Assembly: GCF_026212465.1 (NCBI RefSeq) | Contig: NC_080047.1 | Location: forward strand, 35,928,988 to 35,992,987 | Direction of reading: 5' to 3' | From: Amaranthus tricolor | Taxonomy: Eukaryota; Streptophyta; Magnoliopsida; Caryophyllales; Amaranthaceae | Length of the DNA stretch: 64,000 nt | Notes under the pieces: model-generated | What the model saw: only the letters and a program-made list of their open reading frames with translations | Told to the model about the DNA's origin: nothing | Database searches by the model: none | In this document: in pieces, positions 12,030-23,602 of the stretch | Layout: each line of letters opens with the position of its first letter | How positions within the stretch are numbered: position 1 is the first letter of the stretch | Made by a program: the position numbers and the translations under genes

Positions 12030-13353
12030 ATTATTATACTTAGAGGTGTGCTAAAGTGGATCGAACGGGTGGTCTGGACCTAAATGGTTCAAAACCAAAC
12101 ATGAACTGGGTCGGACCAAATGAATTAGTTCTAGTCTCCGGTTCTTTAAAAATGATAAATATGGGCTCTTGGTTTCATCCGGTTTAAACCCGGGAAAATC
12201 AAGGCTTGATCGGATAGGACCGGCTATATGTTATATTTATTTATTTCTATATTTTCATATTCTAAAATATAAATATGTTTCAAAAAAAACATATTAATAT
12301 GGTACTCTAGGGTTTTTTTAGAGTTAGAATCAGACATTCATGACCAAGTCCCAACCCAATCTCATTCCCTCCTAGCCTCCTTATGTTGTAACGCCCTCTT
12401 TGGGATTTTAATCTTCTTTTTTTTAGTCTTAAACCGCTAACAATCAGATTAACTTTTCATCGTCATATTCGTCTCAAATTGTTTTATCAGTCACCTTAGT
12501 TTATTATGTTGTTTTTGTTATACTATGTTAGTTTAAATTTTCTGGTATGATTACGCTTCTAACTCATATGTGGAGTATGTTCATGTTAGACGTATTGCTC
12601 ATATTATTAATATTATTGTATGAGATGGCTATAGAGAACATGGTGTGTGTATTAATAAGATAAGAAATGTTATGAAATATATTAAGAACTATTCTGCTAG
12701 AATTCAAAAGTTTAAAAATCTTCTCCCAAATATAAACTGAGACCAAATCTTTATTTTGATGTTTCTACTCGATGGAACATCAATTATAATATGTTGGATA
12801 CAGTTATTAAATTTCAATTTCTTTTTGGAGGGATATCTCTAAATGGTGAATATATGGAATCTAAAAATCCACCAAATAATGATGATTGGAAAAAAGCAAA
12901 AAGGTTAATTGTACTTTTAAAAGGTTTTACTTTTTAACTCGTCAAATTTTTTGCTCTCTTTATGATAAGCAGTAAAGGTTTTTTTTTAAGGTTCTTGTTG
13001 TTTATGATATGTTAAAAAAATGAGAGATAAGTGTTGATCCAAAATTTAAAGTTATTGCATGTTTAATGAAAAAGAAGTATGACAAATATTGGGGCAATCA
13101 GCAGTGTAAAGAAAATTAACATGTTGATTTATGTTGTTGCAATTCTTGATCCTCAAACTAAATGATTGCCTGTTGAGTTGATACTTATAGATATTTATGG
13201 TAACAAAGAAAGTGATACTTTGTGGTAATGTGAACTCATGAATTATTTGATACATAGAACTAAATACTCTCCTCGGGATTCTCAACCAATTAAAACTAGT
13301 GATGATTCTTCTATTCCAATTGATTTGGGTGAAGATGATAGCATGTTGGGAAG
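12030..13353 (+). pseudogene. hAT transposase relic (BED-type, SLEEPER-like)
   Basis: In several frames the plus strand encodes, in order: AHIINIIV near 12595 followed by IRNVMKYIKNYSARIQKFK; FDVSTRWNINYNMLD near 12757 continuing to NDDWKKAKRLIVLLKGF; and VDPKFKVIACLMKKKYDKYW near 13035 followed by NMLIYVVAILDPQTK. These are the conserved blocks of the hAT RNase H-like domain before the dimerisation region. Stops and frameshifts separate them. At 12030-12220 the DNA is rich in GGTCGGACC-like words typical of hAT subterminal regions, so this may be the element's left end. The relic is split at 13353 by another hAT insertion. Confidence 0.75.
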
Positions 13354-14462
13354 TAGTGATGGCCACGATCCGAGTTGAGCTGGTTTTGATTCCCATTCCA
13401 AAAAAAGCAGAACCTGATTCGGACCATGATATTTTAATTTCAGTTTCCAGACGATTCCTTGGTGGTTCAGGAGGTGATTCTTGGAGGTTAAACTCTCTGG
13501 TTGGGCGGGTCGGACTATTGGTTCAACTCTTTTTTTATTTAAATTAAAAATTCAAAGAACAAATATAAGTTATTATAAGAATATGGACGTTCACATACCT
13601 TTAATTTGTTAATATCATCGAAATTCTTTGCATGCCAATCGTCATTAAAAGATTAACTAAAAAAAGAAAACAAATATAGTTGATAAAAAACAATTCATTA
13701 TAATAAAGATTAAACCTAATATCCCGAAGACACACTAAGTCGCTTACGCATGCCATAGGAATCAAAGCTTACGTAATTCTTGTCATACCTTTTATTTGTA
13801 ATTATTTATCGTTGTCCAATTTGCGTAACCCTAATCTTCAACTTCTTCATCATCCTCTACTTGGTTTGTATCTATGATGCCTTTCCTCCTGATATAATGG
13901 ACTTATCCATTGTCATCCATGGATCATTATTGTCTTGATTATTATCGTTCTTGAGTCCTTGTATTCGAACATCAACTTGATCTCAATCTTTCTTACAAAC
14001 ATATATTTGTATAATATGTGGAGCAAGACGAGATCTCTTTTCATCAAGCATTCTCCTACCTGCACTAAAAGTAGATTCCGGCGCAATAGTAGAAGTGAGA
14101 ATTGCAATGATATATATATTTTGCAATTCTCAATAATATTGGAATTTTATTAATTTTTCTTTTCTTCATTTTAAAATGTTGAAATATATATTCTGGTGCA
14201 ATTTCAAAATGATGTTTTAAATAACTTAACATTTCAACATGTAAAGAGGATGAAGATGAAGAAGGTCATATAAAACTATCATCTTGACTTACTATGTGAG
14301 CTATAACGGGGTAAAACCTAGTTGGAAGTACCAAGACAATTGCACACCTAGACATATCGCGATTTTGGATGTATACACTTGTGTAGAAATCATAAAGTTC
14401 TCCTAAAAGTTTCCTATAGTTTTCAATATAATTATCCACATCACATTGTGGACGACCAACAC

Positions 14463-14493
<31 letters not shown>

Positions 14494-14945
14494 GCCTAGT
14501 AATGTGGATAGATTTTTTTCTCTTAAAATCTTAAGTCTAAAATTGTGGCTATTCCATAAAATTGATAAAATTATTTTTCCACTTATCCATCATCATCTTC
14601 TTCATTATCATCAATTTCTAATGCTTCTTCCACTTTATTTGCGTAATCATCTAATTTTTAATCGTACTCTTCTTGGTAATTTTACCACTTTACTAACGTT
14701 TTAGAAGCTTATTTCAAAAATAAATACATATTGATAATAGATTATTGGTAATTTAATTAAATAATTAAAAAAATTAAGATACTAATTATATAACAATTAA
14801 GTAACTAAATAGAGAGAGTAAGTAAAGAGAAGATTAGAGGGAGTACTAGATGAAAAGTTGTGTATGAATGAATCAAAATCATCCCCTATGGCTATTTATA
14901 GCCAAATTCCAATGGCTAGTTTTTTCAAATGTAACGACTACTTTC
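13354..14945 (-). mobile_element. Non-autonomous hAT derivative, internally deleted relative of the 28.5 kb element
   Basis: It starts TAGTGATGGCCACG, the same terminus as the element at 28533, and parallels it in order. GAAATTCTTTGC at 13619 matches 28804. TGAGTCCTTGTRTTCG and the region encoding the transposase C-terminus match 29154-29700. Similarity then jumps to sequence corresponding to about 31435 onward, so roughly 1.65 kb is missing. The right end is degenerate. The flanks TTGGGAAG (13346-13353) and TTGGGCAG (14946-14953) look like an 8-bp hAT duplication with one change. The surrounding DNA is an older hAT relic in the opposite orientation. Confidence 0.78.
14466..14493. repeat. (AAT)n microsatellite
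   Basis: About nine ATA/AAT trinucleotides in a row, inside the hAT derivative. Confidence 0.95.
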
Positions 14946-15170
14946 TTGGGCAGTTGAATATTGCAACACAAATCTAAGCTAATACAATTTGAAGAGTGCA
15001 AACATACAAATAATTACAAGTTACAATTGTAGATTGAAATTATTGAAGAACTTGAAATGATACAACAATGCAGGAATTGAAAATGAAGAGAGAGAAAAAA
15101 GAAAGCTAAACTATGAAATTTAGAGAAAACTCTAACCTAAACTAGACTAAAGAGAAAGACTATTGTACTA

Positions 15171-15442
15171 CTCCCTCCTATTCAGCTTATGTGTCCCATT
15201 TTCTTTTATAGTCAAGTCACTTTAATTGTCCCATTTCTATTTTTGGTATGGATTTTTGACTTTTATTCCCTTAGTAGCTTTATCCTATTTTCAATTATAC
15301 TCTCCATTATCCATACTAATTTTCCTCCCTTATATTAAAAACCCATAATACCACTCTCTTTCCTACCCTTATGGTCCCACTTTTGACTCTCCTTAAAATC
15401 CGTGAAAAGTCAAATGGGACTCTTAAGGTGAATAAGAGGGAG
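15171..15442. mobile_element. Stowaway-like MITE
   Basis: Starts CTCCCTCCTATTCAGCTTA and ends with the inverted partner TAAGGTGAATAAGAGGGAG. Direct TA flanks lie at 15169-15170 and 15443-15444. The inverted match continues inward (GTCCCAT / ATGGGAC), so the terminal repeats are about 35 bp. There is no coding capacity. Confidence 0.88.
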
Positions 15443-16780
15443 TATTTTTTTCCCCACAGGGATTCATGGAGGGTAATTATGCACGGGCAAAAAAGGACAA
15501 CATTGTAAATTACAAAATTTCCTTCTCAAAAGATGCTCAAACAAGCACACCAAGCTTTTGTTCAAGCACAAGACTTCATAAGCTTTTGGCATCGAAAAAA
15601 ATCTCATAACTTCCTCATTGTGAATTGAAATTGGGCACTTGACAAGTTTAATTGTATTTAACAAACCAAATCTCTATATTCAACCATCAAAAACACCAAA
15701 TTACAAGTGTATGAATTTCTGACTATTATGATAGACTTTTTCTCATTTTCTCATTCAATTTCTATCTATATAAGTTTTTTTATTCACCTTTACTTTTAAT
15801 CATACTCACACAATTTATTAGTCTCTATAATTTTTCAATAAAAATTAATTTATAATAAATAGGATAATAATTTTTTTACCATGATAAAAATTCATTGAAA
15901 AAAATATAATCTTGTTATTGAAAGTACATGCTCTTATCAACGAACAAAAGAAGAGAAATTGACATGGAGACCAAATTAAAGTTTAAAATTTTGATGTAAT
16001 GACTAGTGATAGTGATAGGCACTATTTAGTATTTAGTATTTATACGCCCTAAATTAGTTTAAGTATGAAAGAGAAAATTGGCGCCATAAATTTCAAGGTT
16101 CCTCCAACCGCGAAATGGGAAAGGTTTGGCGCCAATTCTAAATATTAGGCGGGTTTGGTAGGCTTTTATTTTAACTTTTAATTTAACTTATTGTTTTGAA
16201 GAAAACATAAGAAAATATTTTTAAAAAAAAAAAGTGACAAAACATGAGCAGGCAAGCAGCAAAAATAGATGTATTGGTGGTGTCATAATGTCTGGTCAAA
16301 CAGTGTCCATGCTTTATGGCCATTTTCCCAAGTGTAGCTGAGCTGGCTGTGCCAGTGAGGGTCAAGCATTTATTATAATAACCCAGAATCAAACTGCCCA
16401 TATAACCAGGAATTTATAAACAAAAATGTTTTATATAGAACTAATTATTTTTATTTTGTTATTCTTAGTACTATAATAAATTGACCGTTTCATAGGCCAC
16501 TATGGCACTATGGTAAATTGGTAACAAGGATTTTATAATCACATATATTTCCTTATTATTGTAAAATTATTTGTTATTAAAAACTGCAATATTTGAGGCT
16601 TAGAGTTATGGAGATTGTAGATGTGAATTTTTTAGTCATTCCCCAATATATTTAATTGAAGATAATTTGAATTTTACATTTAACTGTTACTTTTGATTTT
16701 ATTTTTCTAATCCTTTTTAAAATTAATATTTGATTAAATTTTAATTTATTTTTTAATAATACTTTTATTAATACTATAAT
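15443..16780. other. Intergenic DNA, no gene recognised
   Basis: Contains the E2F-like cluster at 16077-16136 and otherwise AT-rich sequence. The minus-strand frames at 15464-15664 and 16183-16401 have no family motif. Confidence 0.6.
16077..16136. promoter_or_regulatory. Orphan cluster of E2F-consensus sites
   Basis: ATTGGCGCC at 16077, CCGCGAAA at 16108 (TTTCGCGG on the other strand) and TTTGGCGCCAAT at 16125 all fit the E2F consensus WTTSSCSS within 60 bp. The palindromic GGCGCC cores count on both strands. No recognisable gene starts within 1 kb either side, so function is inferred from motif match alone. Confidence 0.35.
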
Positions 16781-16799
16781 ATTGTTGTACAATTACTTT

Positions 16800-17345
16800 T
16801 TTTTCCAAAGCAAGTTGTTATAATGAATAAAAACAACGTTAAATGTTTTATTAATTCACGTTGCGCAAAACGATTGTAATGTCCACTATTCATAAAAAAT
16901 GTTGTCATTGCTAAAAGCGATATTAAATATATTCTTGATTCAAGTCAGTAAAATCAACTTATGAGAACTCACTTCGACTGAATTTTCAAGCTAAGCGCTC
17001 TATACACGTAATTGTCACGTTCGTTTTTGGAAAATATTGTTAACATTGGTAAAAACAACGGTGAACATCTTTTTGGTTTACATGACGGAAAAATCTGCGT
17101 ATGAGTATTTGTTTTGATCAACTTTTCAAGCTAGTTGTCCTTTAAGGATGACTGAACGTTTATTTTCAAAAAATAGTTCCCATTGGTAAAAATAGCATTT
17201 GATATCTTATTGGTTTGCATATCAAAAAAATCAATATTTAAGTACTTATTTCCACCAAATTTTAAAAATAAAGACCTCATAATAATGTACACCGCATTTG
17301 TTTTTCAAAAACAATGTTACCACCCATAAAAGTCGTTTTTTTTTA
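16800..17345. repeat. Degenerate tandem repeat, about 137-bp period
   Basis: A phrase like GTTNNCATTGGTAAAAA recurs near 16905, 17042, 17178 and, weaker, 17320. Each is followed by similar text (TTGGTTTACAT / TTGGTTTGCAT; CAACTTTTCAAGCTA / GAATTTTCAAGCTA; CGTTYRTTTTTSRAAAA). Spacing is about 137 bp. Units are strongly diverged. Confidence 0.6.
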
Positions 17346-17696
17346 CTAATACTGACAAATTTTTTCATAAAACGGACGTCAAAATTGATTTGCACAACGT
17401 GGTTTAATAAAATAATTAACCTAGTTTTTACTAGGTGTAATAACAATTTATAAAAGAGTTAGTAATTCTAAAATTAATTTTTAAATATATTAAATAAAAA
17501 ATTTTATTATACTTCTTTCGTTTTGTTATACTTGCTATTGATTGTAACATTTTCCCACACAACATGTTACAATTGAGTGCGAGCATTTTAAAACAGATGA
17601 AGTAAAGAATAAGTAAAGAAATCTAAAGTGAATAAGAAACAATTTTAAAGTAAATAAAAAAATTATATTAAGAAATAAAATTAAAAATAAAAAATA

Positions 17697-17948
17697 CTCC
17701 CTCCATTTCTTTTTGTTCTTCTCATTACTTTTTGCACAGTTTTCAATGCAAATTGTAAATCTCAATATCTCTAAATACATATAATAAAAATTTATAAAAA
17801 ATGCATAATTAAAAAGTATACATTAACAGAAATTTAACGAGATGTCACATGGATATATTTTATCTTCTAAATATGTGTCAATAACATTAATTAAATTTCT
17901 CTCTTTAAGGTGGAATATTTCAAATGGAAAAAACATTAGAAAACGAAG
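17697..17948. mobile_element. Stowaway-like MITE
   Basis: Starts CTCCCTCCATTTC, ends GAAAACGAAG, with TA flanks. It shares GATATATTTTATCTTCTAAATATG and TTTAAGGTGGAATATTTC with the inverted copy at 7991-8246, so the two are one family. Confidence 0.65.
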
Positions 17949-17998
17949 TAAGTAATAAAGTCAAAGGTCATAGCTAATGGTCAAATCTAAGTCAAATA

Positions 17999-18290
17999 CT
18001 CCCCAGTTCCTTTATTATTTGTCTACTTTACTTTTAGCCTGCATTTTAAATTAAGCAAGTTTTAAGTCTCGATATATCTCTAAATACGCATCATAAAAAA
18101 TTGTAAAAATTATGTATTATAAACTATACAACAAAACAAATTTAAAAGATCTCACATGAATATATTTTATCTTCTATATATATACTTCAAAATTATAATT
18201 TAAACTTTCTATCCCCTAAAGTGGAAAAAACTTCCAAATTATAATGTGGAAAAAAAATTAAAGTGAATAAAAAAAAAAAAACGTAAGAAG
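17999..18290. mobile_element. Stowaway-like MITE, related copy
   Basis: Starts CTCCCCAGTTCC, ends AACGTAAGAAG, with TA flanks (17997-17998 and 18291-18292). It repeats the TGAATATATTTTATCTTCT core and lies only 50 bp from the previous MITE. Confidence 0.55.
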
Positions 18291-18292
18291 TA

Positions 18293-19627
18293 AGTCATTT
18301 TCGATCATTGTACATGAATCTAGCAACTTGGCTACAATGCTTACATTTTTATTTTTTGTGTCTAAATTATAAAAAAAAGTAGTTTAGGCTATAATTTTTA
18401 AAAGTTTCAAACATTGCCACTCATTTTTTTCACATATTTAAAAATGTTATTCTCATTTAAAATCATTCTATATTAGTAGTTAATAGAAATTTATGGAAAT
18501 TATTACACTTACACAGTTACACTATAATATATAGAAATTAATTTATATTTTAATTTTCAATGTATTTTACTTTATATGCACCCGATGAAATTTAATGGCA
18601 TTATTACACTTGCACATTAATTAATAGAATCTTTATTTTTTATATTACTTTACTCAACTCTCATAGTATCTATTATATAACTAGTGTTTATCTTAATTTC
18701 TTTCCATATTCCAAATAAGAACATAAACAAGAACAGAAGGAATATAATAATATTTGCAAATTAGAATAGGTGCACACTATTGATGCTTATAAAGTTCTAA
18801 ACCAACATATTTTTAAAAAGTTGAGAGTATCTATACGATTTCACACTTTAAACCAAAGTTTTATTCACCCACCTAATAGCACAATGTGTATTTATTTTTA
18901 AATCATGGGTGAATTTAATAGTTGAAGATTTTTTTTTTACATTTGTGGTAGGAGTTTTGTTTTCATCACCTTAAGAAAAGTATTTCGGTATGAAATTTAA
19001 AATATAAATAAAAAGGTGACAAAATAATATAATACCTGAACGAAGGATTGAATGATAATAATAGCCTTATATAGCCCCATATATAGGATGATATGACTCT
19101 TCCAAGATATAAATTCCATGTCCAGCAACTACAAGGGATGACTATTTCGTGGGTGATTTCCCGAAAAGTCCCTTCAACACTCAAGTCTGTATGGAAATGA
19201 TGATAAAGAGATTAAATAGACAAAAAATATTTATATTTTATTAATTATTGGTTATTTATTATTTATATACTTTTTATTTATTATTTATTATTTATAATTT
19301 GATTTTTATTATTTATATTTTATTATTGATTATTTAATATTATTATTTATTATAATATTAATTACATTAGTTTAGTATTAGTTGTATTAATATATTATTT
19401 TTTATTAATCATTGAGCCATGATTTTTCATTTAAAAATGTAAAATGCGAGAGCAGTTTACTTTATTTTTTCGTTAAATGATAAATGAGAGGAAGAGGTGG
19501 CGTGAAGTGATCCTAAAAAAACCTTGAGAATGCGCCTAGCAAGCTAGACATGGTAGAGAAATGGTGTAAGCAGGTCGGGTAAGGTTAAATAACGTTTGGT
19601 CTAAAATGTGAATCAAACTATAATTTT
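18293..19627. other. AT-rich intergenic DNA
   Basis: No gene recognised. About 19225-19400 is a low-complexity run of TTAT/TATT words. Confidence 0.6.
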
Positions 19628-20083
19628 TAGGAAAAGTTACCATGAATAATACGAACTTTCACTGATTTTCCTACAATAATACGAACTTTCAATTAACCAT
19701 GAATAATATGAACTTTAATACATATTTCCCACTAGCATACCTGACCGGTTCTTTACCTGGAGAAACGGTAAATTCCCCATTTCTTCATTATGCTAGCGGA
19801 AAATATGTATCAAAGTTTGTATTTTATTCATAGTTAATTGAAAGTTCGTATTATTGTAGGAAAATCAGTGAAAGTTCGTATTATTCAGGGTAATTTTTCT
19901 TACTTAGTTTTATCAGCCAAAAAAAAAAATTTTAAAGGAATGAGTAAGTTTACCGGTAACAGGTAAAATGGTATGCCAGCGGAAAATATGTATCAAAGTT
20001 CGTATTATTCATGATTAATTGAAAGTTCGTATTATTGTAGGAAAATTAGTGAAAGTTCGTATTATTCAGGGTAATTTTTCCTA
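19628..20083. mobile_element. Foldback element with long inverted arms and an extra arm
   Basis: The left arm (about 19628-19735) reads TAGGAAAAGTTACCATGAAT and on through repeated AATACGAACTTTC. Its reverse complement occurs twice to the right, at about 19790-19900 and 19975-20083, each ending in GTAATTTTTC. It is non-coding. The same plan is seen at 24745-25190. Confidence 0.82.
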
Positions 20084-21421
20084 AATTTATATTTGGTTTG
20101 ATCTATCAATCTATGATTTAAAAAGTTTAGCTTGTTAATTTTTTTAAAAAATTATGGTTTTCGGTCTGGTCTCGAGTATTATTTTTTAGACTAGACCAAC
20201 CCGTAAACTGACTATGACAGAAAACCATAATTTTTTTAAAAAAAAAGGTCCTACGTAGATATTTTGAGATGTAGTTATCTTTATAGTAATATATATTTGA
20301 ATGATGTTGATGCAATCAACTAATTACAAATTATTATATTTGGTGATTATAGGAGCGAAATATTTACATAAACACATGTATTAATTTGGAAAAAAATATA
20401 AAAATAAAAAACTGTAGACCAAACCACACCAGAACAGTTTGGTCCGGTCCGATCTAGTAATTTAAACGATCCAGTCTGGTTTGAAATTTTTTCAGACTGC
20501 AATTTTTTGTTTGGTCTGATTTTAGTGTCAAACTAGATCAAACCGAATTGAGTGCACCCGTATGAGAAAGATTGCACAAAGTTTAGTCTAAATCGTAACG
20601 TAAATGTATTCTATTTGTGTGGTTCAATTTACGCTTTCATACCTTTGGTTGTTTTGTTGAATAGATTTTTAGATTGGTCCAAATATAAACCGTAAACCTA
20701 AATCATTAACCGTATAAATTATTAAACTTTAAATAGTATAATTAGAATCAAGTTATGCTTCTGAGAGAATTTCTCTTGATGAGATGACCCTCAAACAAGG
20801 AGTTAATATGTTGTAATAATTATGTTAGTTGAGTTGTTCAGCTTAGGTTTAGATATCGTCTCACACAAGAATTTTTAATAATTATTTGAATTCCAATATG
20901 GTTTTGAAATTTTGGTTTGTTAACAAAGGATGATCATGGGTCTAGTCTCGATGGAGTATGACAAGTTTTGGTGCTAAACTGATAGAGAGTGGGTTTGGGG
21001 CTAAAGATCACAAACCCAATTCCGTCACTATTGGATCTCAAAAAGTTTGACTCAAACCCTAAATTTAGGATTGAGTGTGAATTGGCTCCGAGACACTAAT
21101 AAGATATAACGTATTAACCCTATTGTTAGGAATTACAACTAAGTTCGAATTTGACAGTAGTCCGACTCGATTCGAGTAAAATAAATAGATTCAAATTAAA
21201 AAAAAGTGAGACTCCGAATTCGATTATATATTCCATCTGTCTCTAACTTTGGCTCGAGTTAGATCAAAGTCAAATCTCACTAAATATTTGACAATTTAAT
21301 TCTTTTATTCAGATGAACTTATGAAGGTCGGACACTCCGAGTGTGCATAATCGAATCTAAGTCCAACATTGCTTCCGTACATAATGGCTATTGTAAAACA
21401 AAAAATTGACAACCAAAATTT
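20084..21421. other. Intergenic DNA with hAT-type subterminal fragments
   Basis: 20155-20560 is dense in GGTCTGGTC, GGTCCGGTCCGATC and ACCAAACC words, as in subterminal regions of non-autonomous hAT elements, but I could not define ends. 20750-20875 matches the short GTCTC MITE family. 20880-21400 holds nothing recognisable and is presumably distal upstream DNA of the GATA gene. Confidence 0.45.
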
Positions 21422-21827
21422 TTGAAATTAGAACCACAAGGAGGCAAAAACAAAACCGAAACGAAGTCAAAAATTGTGGAAACAAAAATGTTTGGCGGGA
21501 GAACTAATGACACACAAATTATTTTCAATAAATATATTCAAGGGGCAAATAAGTCACTACAAATACCCCCAAGATACCCTTTCAAAAAGAGAGAAAAAAC
21601 TAGGGTTTTTTCAAGTGATCACAAATTAGCCAAACAGTTGCAGCAATTGCCAATTGCAGCAGCCAACACACCCCACTCTTTTTTATTTATCCCTTCTCCT
21701 CCATTCGGCTGCAGATAACTCTCTGTCTAAAATTTCTCTGTCCTTATATATTTGCATGTCGGTTTAATCTTTCTTTAACCTATTTTATAATCTTAACCCT
21801 AAAATTTCTGTATTTCACATATCTTAT

Positions 21828-21861
<34 letters not shown>

Positions 21862-21864
21862 CTC
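21828..21864. repeat. (TC)n(TATC)n microsatellite in the GATA leader region
   Basis: About nine TC units run into five TATC units. This pyrimidine-rich tract lies ~280 bp before the GATA start codon, a typical plant 5' leader position. A telo-box-like CTAGGGTTTTT is at about 21600. Confidence 0.85.
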
Positions 21865-22141
21865 TTCCTTTCTTCAGATCATCCTTTTCTTTCCCGCTCT
21901 CTTTTCTGATTTCATTTTTGATCATTTATTTTTGAAAACATTTCATCCTTTTTTGATCATTTGATCATTTTATTTGTTCATCTACTCTGTTTTTGAAACA
22001 GGGGAACTTGATCAGTTGATTAGGGTTTATCACTTTTAGGGATTTATCTCATCGTTTGATCAATCTAGCTTCTACCCATTATTCATTTGGGGTTTAATTT
22101 TTCTGGGTTTGTTTCAGATCTTTGATAAAATAACAGTAATC

Positions 22142-22778
22142 ATGGTGGATCTAAATGACAAAGTAAGTTGATCATTTTCTGTTTTTAACCTTTAAAAAAT
22201 GTGATTGTTTGCTTTATAGAAGTGATCTAATGGTTTGATTTTGATCAAATAATGCAGAAATCATCAGACCCAGATGGAGTTTCATCAACAGAAAGCCAAG
22301 GAAATGAGATTAAACGATGTGCTGATTGTGGTACTTCTAAAACCCCTCTTTGGAGAGGCGGTCCTGCTGGCCCAAAGGTTTGCTTTTTTTCCTTTTGATT
22401 TTCTCTCTCCTATTAATAGCCGTTGGATTAAATGGGGTTTTTTTAATTTCTGATCATCTGATGTTTTATTAACAGTCACTGTGCAATGCATGTGGGATCA
22501 GAAGTAGGAAGAAAAGAAGGGCAATTTTGGGATTAAAACAAGACGAGAAAAAATCAAAGAAAATCAATCAAAATAGTACATCATCATCATCATCATCATC
22601 AACATCATCAAGCAGATTAAGTCATGGAAGCCCACTTCATCAACGGCTAATAGCCCTTGGAAGGGAAGTGATGATGCAAAGATCGACGGTGGATAAGCAA
22701 CACAGGAGAAAGTTAGGAGAAGAAGAACAAGCTGCTGTGCTTTTAATGGCTCTTTCTTATGGCTCTGTCTATGCATAA
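22142..22778 (+). CDS. GATA16-like: B-class GATA transcription factor with LLM domain (GATA15/16-like), three exons
   Basis: This is a sequence-specific nuclear DNA-binding factor. The family binds GATA motifs, and LLM-domain members act in greening, cytokinin response and development. Exons are 22142-22162, 22258-22377 and 22476-22778, with introns of 95 and 98 bp that have GT...AG ends. The product is 147 residues, close to Arabidopsis GATA15/16 length. The zinc finger is C-X2-C-X18-C-X2-C at residues 28-53 (CADCG ... LCNACG), followed by a basic RSRKKRR tail. The second intron splits the finger between residues 47 and 48. A poly-Ser run sits near 68-80. The C-terminus VLLMALSYGSVYA at about 135-147 carries the Leu-Leu-Met signature that defines the subclass. 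No disabling change is visible. The start is the first ATG after a CT-rich leader. GATA15, 16, 17 or 23 orthology cannot be settled here. Confidence 0.95.
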
Positions 22779-23231
22779 TAATGTTTTTTGGGTTTAATAA
22801 TAATAATTAGGTGATTAAGAAGTGTTATTATTAGTTTATTTAGGTTAATAGAAGTGGCTTAAAAGTGTACCTTGAAGAATCAAGAAAGGGCTACAAAGAA
22901 GGAAAAAGTTTCTCCCTTTATTAAAGTTTTTATTGTGGAGATTTAAAAGAGAGTTCATTGTAAATTCTCTCAACGTTTTGAGTGGTGAATCTTGTTAATT
23001 ATATTAAGTGTGATTAATTTAAGCTAACAATTTAATATTTACTCCCTCCTTTTTATTTCCTCTACTCATTTGATATATTTAGATTTTGAATTATTTACTA
23101 TAATTTATAGTTTTAAAGTGGATTATTTATAAATTTATATGCGTAAAAGTCTAATATTTACGAGTTGTTATAAATTGAAAATTGCAATCTTTATAACTAT
23201 GTTCTCGGGTTTTGATCACTGGCATTATAAA
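22779..23231. other. GATA 3' UTR and downstream intergenic DNA
   Basis: Follows the GATA stop codon. Several AATAATAA-type A/T-rich words within 150 bp could support polyadenylation, but no site is distinctive. From 23039 (ACTCCCTCCTTTTTATTTCC) a MITE-like end occurs without a clear partner. Confidence 0.4.
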
Positions 23232-23602
23232 TAATTTTTAACTCTTATTAATTAATTATCTTTTACCATCATCCTTTAACTCAAGTTATCCAAATTCCCC
23301 TTCATTCTCCCTTATTTTACCTGTTTTGACAAAGAGCTCAAGTTTTTCACTAAGAAACAAGAGGACTAAATTCTAATTAGTGATAATAATTGTAACTTGG
23401 AGCAATTTTGTGCTGATTATAAGTCTCATTCTACTTCTATGAAGAGATTTTTTAGTAGTACTTATGAGCAGCTTTTTAGTCAGCATATTAGCAGTCTGAG
23501 GGCTTTTCATTTGAAGCTTTTAGGGTTGCTGAAGTGGTGGCAAAATAGGGGAGATTGGAGGGTAGTTTGGGTAATTTAGGTTGAAAGGTAAGTAATAAGA
23601 GT
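23232..23602. mobile_element. MITE with long imperfect inverted arms
   Basis: The left arm (ACTCTTATTAATTAATTATC ... CAAATTCCCCTTCATTCTCC) and the reverse complement of the right arm (ACTCTTATTACTTACC ... CCAAACTACCCTCCAATCTCC) match over roughly 90 bp. The 60-codon plus-strand frame inside is explained by the arms. Confidence 0.6.

Noticed and set aside
21422..21718. 98-codon plus-strand frame upstream of the GATA gene
   Set aside because: No family motif. It lies in the leader/promoter region, and the GATA start is at 22142.
22564..22776. Minus-strand open frame over the GATA gene
   Set aside because: Shadow of the intact plus-strand GATA exon 3, including a Met run from the Ser codons.
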